Below, in pieces: positions 9,434 to 17,637 of a DNA stretch of 64,000 nucleotides (positions are counted from its first letter, which is position 1; each line of letters begins with the position of its first letter). This DNA is from JAFECT01 sp964432415 (GTDB lineage Bacteria; Pseudomonadota; Alphaproteobacteria; Caulobacterales; Caulobacteraceae), in assembly GCA_964432415.1 (NCBI GenBank), contig CAYSNW010000018.1:1-64000 (forward strand), written 5' to 3'. The notes under the pieces are model-generated. The model was not told where the DNA came from and searched no databases. It saw only the letters and a program-made list of their open reading frames with translations. A program made the translations under genes and the position numbers.

Positions 9434-10807
9434 TTAGAAAGAATGGACGGTCGGAAGCCGGTTCCATTCGCCGCGGGGCGGCGGCTCCTTCTTCGGCGCC
9501 GGCTTGGGCGCCTCGCGGGTCAGCGGGGCCAGCACCGGAGCACTGACGACCAGATCGATCTTCGGGGCCTCCGTCGCAGCGGCCGCGGGCGCCGGTTCGC
9601 CGGCTCCGGGCGCGGTCAGGACCTCGGTCGAGGCGCCGGGCGCGGTCACGTTCACGCCGGCCTGGAAGGGCAGGGCCACGGTCAGGCCCGGATTGACCGA
9701 GCCCAGGCCCGCCAGCTGCAGCAGCGGCTCGCCGGTGTACGCTCCGGCGAACGAGCGAGGCTCGCCCCAGCCGCCGGTCCAGCGGTAGAAGATGTGGGCG
9801 CCGATGGTCGCCACCTTGACCAGGCTGGTGGACCAGTAGGGCGCGACATAGTCGGCGTGATAGTGGGTGGCGTTGCCGACGTCGCGCATGACGTAGCCGT
9901 TCAGCGCCGCGACGGCGACCTCGCGCGCCCGCATCCAGCCGCCCTCGGAGGGTTTGCGCATCAGCGAGCCGTCACAGGTGAAGGTGAACTGGCAGCCGGT
10001 CGGCCGGTTCGAGCCCTGGAACACCACCCCGCAGACGCTCTTGGGGAAGGCCGGGTGGCGCATGCGGTTCAGAACCACCTGGGCCACGGCCTGCTGACCG
10101 GCCAGCGGCTGGCCGGCGGACTCGTAATAGACGGCGGCGGTCAGGCAATCGACCGCGCGGGTGGCGTCCAGCAGATTGGCCGGCGGCAGGAAGAACGGCC
10201 GCGCCGCCGGATTGGGCAGGCTCGAGACCGGAATGGAGGCGTTGATCAGCCGGGCCTGGTCCGGCGTCATGCCGGGCAGTTCGAGCGTCGGCGGCGTCTG
10301 GGCGGCGTCCGTTCCAGCCGGATCGGGTCCGTTGAACACCGGCGCCGGCGGCAGGCGCGCGACTTGGCCGGCGATCAGCGCCGCGGAGGGGTCGATCCCG
10401 GCCAGGCGGGCCATGCCCTTGTCCCCGAGGTCGCCGCCGGTCAGGCGCAGAAGTCGAATGAGGGCGTCGACCCGGTCGCCCTGCGCCCGCGCGGGCTGCA
10501 GGCAGGCGGCCCAGACCACCAGCACGGCGCACAGGCCCGCGGTGATGTGGGCCCAGTGATCGTGGGTGTAGCGATAGGCGCGGATCGAAAGGCGGTGGGC
10601 CGGCCGGGCGGCGAAGGCGCCCGAGAGCTCCCGGTCCAGCGACCAGCCGTCGTCGGAGGCGCGGCCTGGAATCCAGGCGCGAAGCTGGTTGCGGGCGGCG
10701 TCGCCGAGGCCCCGAGCCAGGCCGGCGAGACGTTGCACGACCGCGGGCCCCGCGGCGCGCGGAGGCGTCTCGACCTCATCGGGAACCCATTGATCGAACA
10801 TGTTCAC
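9434..10807 (-). CDS. SleB-type cell wall hydrolase with N-terminal membrane anchor
   Basis: 457 aa. A cytosolic N-terminal stretch (1-82) precedes one hydrophobic segment at about 84-103, which is a membrane anchor or uncleaved signal. A Pro/Ala linker follows. The SleB hydrolase domain (family Hydrolase_2) spans about 218-345. Its signature is CLTAAVYYESAGQ, with Glu229 as the probable catalytic acid, then VVLNRMRHPAFP and CQFTFTCDG. The family cleaves peptidoglycan. The C-terminal 90 residues are low-complexity Pro/Ala/Lys. The gene lies downstream of the phosphatase and OPX genes on the same strand with moderate gaps, so co-transcription is possible. A role in remodelling peptidoglycan to accommodate the envelope-spanning exporter is inference. 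M3 is an alternative start. Confidence 0.85.
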   Translation of the reverse strand: MNMFDQWVPDEVETPPRAAGPAVVQRLAGLARGLGDAARNQLRAWIPGRASDDGWSLDRELSGAFAARPAHRLSIRAYRYTHDHWAHITAGLCAVLVVWAACLQPARAQGDRVDALIRLLRLTGGDLGDKGMARLAGIDPSAALIAGQVARLPPAPVFNGPDPAGTDAAQTPPTLELPGMTPDQARLINASIPVSSLPNPAARPFFLPPANLLDATRAVDCLTAAVYYESAGQPLAGQQAVAQVVLNRMRHPAFPKSVCGVVFQGSNRPTGCQFTFTCDGSLMRKPSEGGWMRAREVAVAALNGYVMRDVGNATHYHADYVAPYWSTSLVKVATIGAHIFYRWTGGWGEPRSFAGAYTGEPLLQLAGLGSVNPGLTVALPFQAGVNVTAPGASTEVLTAPGAGEPAPAAAATEAPKIDLVVSAPVLAPLTREAPKPAPKKEPPPRGEWNRLPTVHSF

Positions 10808-10927
10808 CGGCTACGTGCGAGCGCCTTACTACCCCAAGCAGCCGCGATCGCCGAGTCGGAAAACCCCGGCAAAGCTGGATTGTTCCGTGAAATCCGACCG
10901 CGCCGGGCGGATCGCCTCCAGGGCGCC

Positions 10928-11776
10928 TCAGCCGCGCACCGCGCGCGCGCCGTCGGGCAGGCTGACCGCCGCCAGTGCGTGGGAACGATCGGCGCGGCGC
11001 CGGGTCTGGATCAGCGAGCGGTCGCTCCCCTCGAGGCGCAGCGCGGTCAGGACGTCGGTGGCGTAGGCGCCGGTGTCGACCCCGATGCGGCGATCGTCGG
11101 AATGGACCGCCTCGGTGGGAGTATGCCCGTGGACCACGACCTTGGCGAGCCGGCGGGGGTCGCCCAGGAACGGCTCGCGGATCCACAGAAGGTCGCGCTC
11201 GCTCTGCTCTTCCAGCGGCACGCCCGGCCGCGCGCCCGCGTGCGCGAAGAAATAGTCGCCGAGGGTGATGCTGAGTTCGAGATTGCGCAGGAAGGCCAGG
11301 TGGGACTCCGGCAGGGCGGCGGCGAGCGCCCGCGCCGTGGCGGCCCAGGCCTCGGCGTCGGTGCGGGCCCGCGGCGGCGCCACACCGTAGGAGATCAGGG
11401 TCTCGCGCCCGCCGAAGTCGCACCAGGCCGGACCGCTGGCCGGGTCGAACAGGAAGTCGAGGATCGACTGGTCGTGGTTGCCGCACAGGAAGCGCGACCG
11501 GATGGAGGGGTGGGCGGAAAAGGCGATGAGGGTGTCGATGACCTCCCGCGAGGCCGGGCCCCGGTCGACATAGTCGCCCATGAAGATGGCCATGCAGTCA
11601 CCGGCGGCGTCCGCCGCGTCGGCGAGGACGCCCTCGAGCACCAGGCCGAGCAGGTCCGCGCGGCCATGGATGTCTCCCACGGCGTAGATGACGAGACCGT
11701 CGGGGGCGCGCGACGCCTTGCGGGTCTCGCCCTGAAACAGCCGGCGCAGGGACTTGGTGGAGAACATCAGGCACAC
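10928..11776 (-). CDS. Metallophosphoesterase, serine/threonine protein phosphatase type
   Basis: 282-aa calcineurin-like phosphoesterase. All metal-binding motifs are intact: GDIHG (34-38), GDYVDRG (67-73), GNHD (99-102) and VVHGHTP near 215, followed by GVDTGAY. This is the PrpA/PP1-like bacterial family, which dephosphorylates Ser/Thr and sometimes Tyr proteins or small molecules. There is no signal peptide, so it is cytosolic. It sits 69 bases downstream of the OPX gene on the same strand, and the Wzc-like tyrosine autokinase is nearby on the other strand. No low-molecular-weight Tyr phosphatase (Wzb) gene is present in the window. It is therefore a candidate regulator of polysaccharide export, but this is inferred only from position. 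Confidence 0.88.
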   Translation of the reverse strand: MCLMFSTKSLRRLFQGETRKASRAPDGLVIYAVGDIHGRADLLGLVLEGVLADAADAAGDCMAIFMGDYVDRGPASREVIDTLIAFSAHPSIRSRFLCGNHDQSILDFLFDPASGPAWCDFGGRETLISYGVAPPRARTDAEAWAATARALAAALPESHLAFLRNLELSITLGDYFFAHAGARPGVPLEEQSERDLLWIREPFLGDPRRLAKVVVHGHTPTEAVHSDDRRIGVDTGAYATDVLTALRLEGSDRSLIQTRRRADRSHALAAVSLPDGARAVRG

Positions 11777-11845
11777 CTGAGGGCCGATCGCCCTCCTGTC
11801 AAACGCCGAGCCGGCCCAAAGGGCGCCGGAGCCGGACGCCGCTCC

Positions 11846-12445
11846 TCAGAAAAAGCGCTCCGCGATGCGGATGGTGTCGCCCGGCGCCACGGTGGTGGAC
11901 GAGGTCAGGGGCACCTTGTGCTCGCTGGTCTCGTTGGCCCGCTTGATGAACACCTGCTTGGTGTTGGCCCGGTAGGTGAAGCCCTGGGCGGTGGCCACCG
12001 CGTTGAGCACCGTCAGGCCGTTGGTGAAGGGGTATTCTCCGGGCTTGTTGACCTCGCCCAGGATGTAGAACGGCCGGTAGTTCAGGACCTCGGCGCTGAC
12101 CTTGGGCTCCTTGAAATAGCCGTCCTTGAGCGCGGTCTCGACCTCGTTCTGGAACTCGCGGATGGTCAGGCCGGCGGCCTGGACCTCGCCCAGCAGCGGA
12201 AGCGAGATCTTGCCGTTGCCCGAGACCAGGAACTCGCCTGTCAGCGCCTGCTCCCCGAACACGATCACGCGCACCTTGTCGCCCGACCCCAGACGGTAGT
12301 CGGGGCCGGCCGGGTCGGCGGCGACCGCCGCGGAAGGGGCCTGCGCGGAGGCCTGGGCGGACTGGGCCCAGGCGCCGCCCGCCTGGGGCGCCAGGGCGAG
12401 CACCATGAACAGCATGGCGATCCAGGCGAAAACACGCGACGTCAT
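11846..12445 (-). CDS. Outer-membrane polysaccharide export protein (OPX, Wza/HfsD-like, short form)
   Basis: 199 aa counted from ATG 12445, chosen over the in-frame start at 12472 because GGAGA lies six bases upstream and a clean signal peptide follows. That peptide has hydrophobic residues 5-26 and cleavage after AWA at residue 27. The Poly_export domain (about 48-122) begins DYRLGSGDKVRV, and one SLBB domain (about 124-185) begins FYILGEVNKPGEYPF. The family forms the outer-membrane channel for capsule or EPS together with a Wzc-like partner. It is about half the length of E. coli Wza and lacks the extra SLBB repeats and the C-terminal amphipathic helix. It may therefore need a separate outer-membrane barrel, and the BBP2 protein at 13909 is the obvious candidate (inference). 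There is no Cys at the cleavage site, so it is not a lipoprotein. Confidence 0.92.
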   Translation of the reverse strand: MTSRVFAWIAMLFMVLALAPQAGGAWAQSAQASAQAPSAAVAADPAGPDYRLGSGDKVRVIVFGEQALTGEFLVSGNGKISLPLLGEVQAAGLTIREFQNEVETALKDGYFKEPKVSAEVLNYRPFYILGEVNKPGEYPFTNGLTVLNAVATAQGFTYRANTKQVFIKRANETSEHKVPLTSSTTVAPGDTIRIAERFF

Positions 12446-12597
12446 CGTAGTCTCCGAATTCGACAGCCACACTTATCCCACGGCGTGCGGCCCATGCAAA
12501 AGGGGTCCCGATCAAAAGCCGGCGAGGCCGTACAAGCCCGGCCTTGCCCCTCGGGCGCCGCGCGCATAAACCGGGTCCCGCACTGAACCGCGCGTGA

Positions 12598-13197
12598 ATG
12601 ACCTCCCAGCCTCACATCCGCAACCGCCGAATTCGCCGGATCGCCGCCGTGAGCCTGGCGGCGCTGCTCGGCCTGCTGGCGCTGGGCGGCGGAATCGCCG
12701 GGTCGCTTGCGCTCACCGCAACCGATTCGTCCTCGCCCCTGTCTTCGGCCGTAGCGGACGAGATCGAGGCCGGCCGGCGGCTGGACGCGCCGCATCCGGG
12801 GCCCCGCGATCTGGCCCTGGCCGAGGCGGCCGCCCGCCGCGCCCTGGCGCAGAGCCCGACCAGCGCCGTCGCCTGGCTGGAGCTGGCCCGGATCGACCGG
12901 ATGCGCGGGGGCCGACTCGGGCGCGCAGGTATGGCCTCATTGCAACGCTCGTACGATTTCGAACCGTTGGGACCGGAAGTCTCTCGCTGGAGAATGTCGT
13001 TCGCCTTCGAAAACTGGGAGGCCCTGACCCCCGAACTCCGCCGCAGTGTGCTGGGGGAATTCGAAGCCCTCTGGGCCGGCGCGGATTCCCACTGGTCCCT
13101 TTCAGAGCTGGCGAAACACGTCGCCAACCCCTCGGGGCGGGTCGCGGCCCTCTTAACGGTGCGAAGAATGGAACTCTCCGTACCTTCCCCGGGTTGA
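12598..13197 (+). CDS. Uncharacterised membrane-anchored, TPR-like protein of the EPS locus
   Basis: 199 aa, not assigned to a named family. The basic N-terminus and hydrophobic helix at about 15-39 look like a signal anchor. The remainder is helical and Ala/Arg/Leu-rich. Around residues 68-120 a pattern resembles tetratricopeptide helices (LALAEAAARRALAQSPTSAVAWLELARI). The gene is divergent from the OPX gene across about 150 bases and co-directional with the exporter genes downstream. Small TPR-like periplasmic proteins occur in exopolysaccharide loci, so an accessory assembly role is plausible but unproven. No convincing Shine-Dalgarno is visible. Another reading frame is also open over this span, but it lacks the N-terminal signal and any protein-like pattern. 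Confidence 0.6.
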   Translation: MTSQPHIRNRRIRRIAAVSLAALLGLLALGGGIAGSLALTATDSSSPLSSAVADEIEAGRRLDAPHPGPRDLALAEAAARRALAQSPTSAVAWLELARIDRMRGGRLGRAGMASLQRSYDFEPLGPEVSRWRMSFAFENWEALTPELRRSVLGEFEALWAGADSHWSLSELAKHVANPSGRVAALLTVRRMELSVPSPG

Positions 13198-13319
13198 CCA
13201 TCACAGGAATTCCGGTGTTGGGTGAACGCGTCCGTCTTGGCGTGAACGATGCCTTCGTCTATAGGCTCGGTTAACCAACGTGGGACTACGTCGGGCTTGC
13301 GTTTGAAGGGATCAGGATC

Positions 13320-13805
13320 ATGTCGTTCAGGACCACGGCCGCGGCGATTGTTCTGAGAGCTGCTCTGGCTGGAGTGGCGGTCAGTTCGCTGGCGCTCGTC
13401 ACCGCGGCCCCCGCTTCTGCGGCCTCCTTTGCCGAGCGGACCACGGCGCTCGCCCTTTCGATCCAGCGCGCGGCCCAGGCGGCCCAGGCCGATGCGGCCT
13501 CGCAAGGCCTCGACGCAGTCAAGACCAAGGCGGCCATCGAGACCGCCGTCGCCGCCGTCGTCGCCCAGAGCGGCGAAGACTCCGGCGTGATCCTCGCCGC
13601 GCTTCGCATGGTTCGGCAGAGCACGACCTACGCCGGTCGCGCCTCGGGCGATCCCGCGGTGCTGGCGCTCGGCGAGCTGTCCCAGCAGATCTCCATGGGC
13701 CTGATGGCTTCCGGCTACGGTCCGGGCGGCTCCGCGCCGAGCGGATCCTCGCTGACCACCAGCCGCGTCGGCGGCGGCTCGGACTACAAGAAGCCCGGGA
13801 TCTGA
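13320..13805 (+). CDS. Small exported alanine-rich protein of unknown function
   Basis: 161 aa. It has a clear Sec signal peptide (hydrophobic about 7-33, cleavage near APASA/AS). An Ala/Gln-rich helical region (36-90) contains long runs without Pro or Gly and is probably a helical bundle. A Gly/Ser-rich tail follows from about residue 135 and ends YKKPGI. The ATG at 13320 is preceded by GGATC. I do not recognise a family. A strong intrinsic terminator follows within 50 bases, so the gene is probably at the end of its own transcript or highly expressed alone. It lies between the OPX side and the barrel/kinase genes, which suggests a periplasmic accessory of polysaccharide export. Confidence 0.65.
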   Translation: MSFRTTAAAIVLRAALAGVAVSSLALVTAAPASAASFAERTTALALSIQRAAQAAQADAASQGLDAVKTKAAIETAVAAVVAQSGEDSGVILAALRMVRQSTTYAGRASGDPAVLALGELSQQISMGLMASGYGPGGSAPSGSSLTTSRVGGGSDYKKPGI

Positions 13806-13849
13806 GGACGGCGCTTTTTCGGGGCGCGCCGCAGGGCGCGCCGGTAGTG

Positions 13850-13881
13850 ATCGAGCGCCGGCCCGCCGGCGCTCGATTTTT
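13850..13881 (+). terminator. Intrinsic terminator after the 161-aa exported protein
   Basis: A perfect 12-bp stem, ATCGAGCGCCGG (13850-13861) with CCGGCGCTCGAT (13866-13877), encloses a four-base loop. It is followed by a T tract (TTTTT, 13877-13881). It lies 45 bases downstream of the stop at 13805 and 28 bases before the next ATG, so the barrel gene needs its own promoter or read-through. Confidence 0.88.
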
Positions 13882-13908
13882 GCAATTTTAGATCGGGGTG
13901 GGGCAGCA

Positions 13909-15228
13909 ATGGTTGGAGTAACCCGTCCGGCGATGAGACTCGCCGTTCTTCTGACGACCGTGGCTCTTCCGGGGCTGGCCATGGCCCAGTCCGTGTCGGG
14001 CGATCTGGCCAAGACGCCCGACAGCAACTTCGCCCGCGACCGCAACGTCAGCGTCCGCGAACGCCCGCATCCCGAGTACGAAGCCGAGGGCGTGCGCCTG
14101 GGGGCCTTCATGGCCTATCCGCGGCTCGAGAACGACCTGGTCTACGACGACAACATCCTGGCCGGGCCGAGCAAGACCTCCGACACCATCTGGCGGGTCA
14201 GGCCCGAGCTGAACATCGAATCCACCTGGTCCCGGCACCGGCTGGCCTTCTTCGCCAGCGCCACCGCCGACCGCTACAGCCAGAACTCGAACGAGAACAC
14301 CACCGACAGCGACGTCGGCCAGACCCTGCGGCTCGACTTCGGCGGGCGCATGAAGCTGGGCGAGCGCCTGGAACACGCCGAACTGACCGAGCCTCGCACC
14401 TCCATCAACGGCAACGCGACCGTGACGGACAAGCCGGTCCGCTATTCCCAGGATGGCTTCAATCTCGGCCTGACCAAGGAATTCAACCGCCTCAAGCTCA
14501 GCGGCTCGGCCGACTGGGAGCGCTACGACTACAAGAACGGCGCCCATCTCGGCGCCAAGTTCCTGGAGGACGACCGCGACCGGACCGCGACCGACTTCAA
14601 GGGCCGAGCCGACTACGCGGTCAGCCCGGACACGGCCGTGTTCCTCGAGGTGACCGGGAACAAGCGCGACTACCGGCTGACCAACGCCCAGCTGTTCGCG
14701 GCGGGCTCGACCAGCTTCACCCGCGATTCCACCGGCCTGGAAGCTCTGGTCGGCGCCAACTTCGAACTGACCCACGTGGTGCGCGGCGAAATCGGCGTGG
14801 GCGCCCTGCGCCAGAACTACAGCGACGGCCACTTCAAGGACATTTCCAGCCTCGGCTACCGCGGCAAGGTGGAATGGTTCCCGACCCAGCTCACCACCCT
14901 GACCCTGGCGGTGACCCATTCGGTGGAAGACTCCGGCATCGCCACCTCGGCCGGCTACCTGCTCTCCAAGGTCGACTTCCAGGTCGACCATGAGCTGATG
15001 CGCAATGTCATCCTCTCCGGGATGGCCTCCTACAGCACCAGCGATTTCAAGGACATCGACCGAAACGACCGCCGCTGGCAGCTTTCGGCGGGCGCCACCT
15101 ACCTCCTGAACCGGCGCGTCGGCCTGAACGTCAACCTCAGCCACCTGTCGCAGACGTCGAACGGTCTTGGCCACGGCGTGGATTTTGACGATAACCGGCT
15201 GGGCGCAGCCCTCATCCTTCAATTCTGA
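13909..15228 (+). CDS. Outer-membrane beta-barrel protein (BBP2-type) of the EPS export system
   Basis: 439 aa. The signal peptide is clear whether translation starts at 13909 or at the internal ATG 13933 (MRLAVLL...AMA/QS). The mature part has alternating hydrophobic/polar strands throughout, with aromatic girdle residues and many RY/DRD turns. It ends in ALILQF, the terminal Phe typical of Bam-inserted barrels. Length and pattern fit the putative beta-barrel porin 2 family, often found in alphaproteobacterial exopolysaccharide clusters. It probably forms an outer-membrane pore working with the short OPX protein (inference). The gene is followed after 40 bases, containing a GC-rich hairpin, by the Wzc-like kinase gene. 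Confidence 0.8.
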   Translation: MVGVTRPAMRLAVLLTTVALPGLAMAQSVSGDLAKTPDSNFARDRNVSVRERPHPEYEAEGVRLGAFMAYPRLENDLVYDDNILAGPSKTSDTIWRVRPELNIESTWSRHRLAFFASATADRYSQNSNENTTDSDVGQTLRLDFGGRMKLGERLEHAELTEPRTSINGNATVTDKPVRYSQDGFNLGLTKEFNRLKLSGSADWERYDYKNGAHLGAKFLEDDRDRTATDFKGRADYAVSPDTAVFLEVTGNKRDYRLTNAQLFAAGSTSFTRDSTGLEALVGANFELTHVVRGEIGVGALRQNYSDGHFKDISSLGYRGKVEWFPTQLTTLTLAVTHSVEDSGIATSAGYLLSKVDFQVDHELMRNVILSGMASYSTSDFKDIDRNDRRWQLSAGATYLLNRRVGLNVNLSHLSQTSNGLGHGVDFDDNRLGAALILQF

Positions 15229-15230
15229 CC

Positions 15231-15254
15231 AGGGCGCGTCGCCGCGGGCGCCCT
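15231..15254 (+). promoter_or_regulatory. GC-rich hairpin just upstream of the Wzc-like kinase gene
   Basis: A stem of AGGGCGC (15231-15237) with GCGCCCT (15248-15254) encloses a ten-base loop. It lies between the barrel stop (15228) and the kinase ATG (15269). There is no U tract, so it is not a classic terminator. It could stabilise the mRNA end or tune expression of the downstream gene. Confidence 0.4.
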
Positions 15255-15268
15255 TCCGAGCAGGTTAA

Positions 15269-17557
15269 ATGAGTTTCTCGCCCGAAGAGCCCGTCGCCTT
15301 TCCCCACCCCCTCCGCGCGAAGACGCCCGAGCCGGAGCCTGCGTGGAGCGGCGGCGACGGTCCCGAGGCTCCCTCCGAGTCCCGATCGATCGACCTGCGC
15401 CGGGTCTGGGCGCTGTTCCTGCGCCACATCCGCATCTTCTCGACCGTCGCCGCCCTGGTGTTCATCGCCGCGGTGGTCCTGACCATGCGCGCGACACCGC
15501 TGTACACGGCCACCGCCAACGTCATGCTCGACGTGCGCAAGACCAATGTGGTCAACACCACCCAGGTTCTCTCCGGCCTGCCGGCCGACTCCGGGACGAT
15601 CGACACCGAGGTCGAGGTGCTGAAGTCCCGCCACCTCGCCGAGCGCGTGGTTCAGGACCTGAAGCTCGACAGCGACCCGGAATTCGCGCCGCAGTTCCGC
15701 AAGCAGGGCGCGATCTCGAGCGCCATCAGCTCGGTCACCGGCATCTTCAAGGGCGCCGCGCCGGACATGGCCCGCGCCCACCTGACCGACGTCGAGCGCC
15801 AGAAGCAGCATGAGATGGTGGTCGACCGGGTGCTGCACCGCCTGGCGGTCAAGCGCGTCGGCCTGACCTATGTGATGAGCATCGGCTTCACCTCCGAAAG
15901 CCCGGCCCGCGCGGCCCTGATCGTCAACACCTTCGCCAACCGCTATCTGACCGAGCAGATGGACGCGAAGTTCGACGCGACCCGCAACGCCAACCAGTGG
16001 CTGAACGAGCGTCTGGGCCAGCTGCGCACCCAGGTCCAGGAAGCCGAGACCGCGGTCGAGACCTACAAGATCAGCAACAACCTGATGAGCGCGTCGGGCT
16101 CGACCCTGACCGAGCAGGAAATCTCCAACTACAACCAGCAGGCCGCCACCGCCCGCGCCCAGGTGTCCGAGGACGAGGCGCGCCTGCGCACCGCCCAGGC
16201 CCAGCTGGCCGCCGGCTCCTCCGGCGAGGATGTGGGCGAGGCGCTGGGCTCCACCGTGATTCAGCAACTGCGCGCCCAGCGCGCCCAGGTCTCGGGCCAG
16301 GTCGCCGATCTCGCGGGCAAGTACGGTCCGCGTCACCCGGAAATGCTCAAGGCCCAGCGTCAGCTGGCCGATATCGACGCCCAGATCCAGGCCGAGATCC
16401 GCCGCATCATCTCCAACCTGCAGGCCAAGGTCTCGGTCTCGCGCCAGCGCGCCGGCTCGATCGAGGGCAGCCTTTCGGGCGCCAAGGGCACGCTGGCGGT
16501 CAACAACCGCGCCGCCATCCACCTGCGCGAGCTCGAGCGCAACGCCGAGTCGGTCAAGACGCTCTACGAGAGCTTCCTGAACCGCTTCAAGGAGACCAGC
16601 GCCGACCAGGGCATCGAACGCTCGGACGCGCGCGTGGTGTCGCCCGCCAAGATCCCCAACGAGCGCTCCTCGCCCAAGGTGCGGGCCAACCTGTTCATCG
16701 GACTGGTGCTGGCCTTCGCCGCCGGCGTCGGCGCGGTGGTCATCAGCGAGATGCTGAACCAGGGCCTGGTCACCGCCGAGGACGTGGAGCGGCGTCTCGA
16801 CCTGCCGCACCTGGGCTCGATCCCGCACCTGGATTCGGTCACCGACGAGCGCGGCGTCTCACCGGTGGACTTCCTGCTCGACAAGCCCCTGTCCAGCTTC
16901 GCGGAATCGTTCCGGGCGCTACGAACATCCCTGCTCTATTCGAGACTGGGCGAGGTCACCAAGATCATCGCCGTCACCTCCGCCCTGCCCGACGAAGGCA
17001 AGACCACGACCTCGCTGGGCCTGGCCCGCTCCGCCGCCCAGGCGGGCGACCGCGCCATCATCGTCGACTGCGACCTGCGCCGCCGCAACGTCAACCGCAT
17101 CCTGGGCGTCGAGCCCGAGCGCGGACTGCTCGACGTCCTGACCGGCCAGGTCCGGCTCGAGGATGTGCTGCTGCACGACGAGAAGAGCGGCTGCTACGTC
17201 CTGCCTCTGGCCAAGAGCGCATTCACGCCCAAGGACGTGTTCGGCTCCGCCGCCATGGACCGGCTGCTGGTCACCCTGCGCGAACGCTTCGACGTGATCG
17301 TGCTGGACACAGCGCCGACGCTGGCGGTCTCCGACACCCGCGTGATCGGGGCCAAGGCCGACATGGTCCTGTTCCTGACCCGCTGGCGCAAGACGCCGCT
17401 GAAGGCGGTGCAGGCGGCGGTGAAGGTCCTGACCAACGCCGGCGCCCGTGTCCCCGGCATCGCGCTCACCCAGGTCGACGCCAAGGAGCAGGCCCGCTAC
17501 GGCTACGGCGATCCGGGCTACTACTACAGCGAATACAAGAAGTACTACGCGGGCTGA
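15269..17557 (+). CDS. Wzc-like polysaccharide co-polymerase with C-terminal tyrosine autokinase domain
   Basis: 762-aa inner-membrane protein controlling chain length and export. After a Pro-rich cytosolic lead, TM1 lies at about 57-74. The Wzz domain and a long coiled-coil periplasmic region (about 250-450) follow, then TM2 at about 471-494. The cytosolic BY-kinase domain carries a Walker A variant (LPDEGKTT), Walker A' (AIIVDCDLR) and Walker B (VIVLDTAP). The last 20 residues hold eight tyrosines (residues 744-760), the autophosphorylation cluster. Fused kinase and co-polymerase is the proteobacterial arrangement. No Wzb-type phosphatase gene is seen; the nearest phosphatase is the metallophosphoesterase at 10928. 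The start ATG has AGCAGG upstream. Confidence 0.95.
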   Translation: MSFSPEEPVAFPHPLRAKTPEPEPAWSGGDGPEAPSESRSIDLRRVWALFLRHIRIFSTVAALVFIAAVVLTMRATPLYTATANVMLDVRKTNVVNTTQVLSGLPADSGTIDTEVEVLKSRHLAERVVQDLKLDSDPEFAPQFRKQGAISSAISSVTGIFKGAAPDMARAHLTDVERQKQHEMVVDRVLHRLAVKRVGLTYVMSIGFTSESPARAALIVNTFANRYLTEQMDAKFDATRNANQWLNERLGQLRTQVQEAETAVETYKISNNLMSASGSTLTEQEISNYNQQAATARAQVSEDEARLRTAQAQLAAGSSGEDVGEALGSTVIQQLRAQRAQVSGQVADLAGKYGPRHPEMLKAQRQLADIDAQIQAEIRRIISNLQAKVSVSRQRAGSIEGSLSGAKGTLAVNNRAAIHLRELERNAESVKTLYESFLNRFKETSADQGIERSDARVVSPAKIPNERSSPKVRANLFIGLVLAFAAGVGAVVISEMLNQGLVTAEDVERRLDLPHLGSIPHLDSVTDERGVSPVDFLLDKPLSSFAESFRALRTSLLYSRLGEVTKIIAVTSALPDEGKTTTSLGLARSAAQAGDRAIIVDCDLRRRNVNRILGVEPERGLLDVLTGQVRLEDVLLHDEKSGCYVLPLAKSAFTPKDVFGSAAMDRLLVTLRERFDVIVLDTAPTLAVSDTRVIGAKADMVLFLTRWRKTPLKAVQAAVKVLTNAGARVPGIALTQVDAKEQARYGYGDPGYYYSEYKKYYAG

Positions 17558-17563
17558 TCCGGT

Positions 17564-17587
17564 CCGGGCGCGGGAAATCGCGCCCGG
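17564..17587 (+). promoter_or_regulatory. Strong hairpin between the kinase and polymerase genes
   Basis: A nine-base perfect stem, CCGGGCGCG (17564-17572) with CGCGCCCGG (17579-17587), encloses a six-base loop. It starts seven bases after the kinase stop, and a second short GC inverted repeat follows. No T run is present. It may attenuate or stabilise the transcript so that kinase and polymerase are made at different levels. Confidence 0.5.
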
Positions 17588-17637
17588 GGGCCGCCCGGGC
17601 GTTTCCAACCTTCGCCGAAACGCTCTAGAGACCAACC

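Noticed and set aside
9443..12586. A 1,047-codon plus-strand open frame
   Set aside because: Antisense to SleB, phosphatase and OPX genes, all of which have intact motifs on the minus strand.
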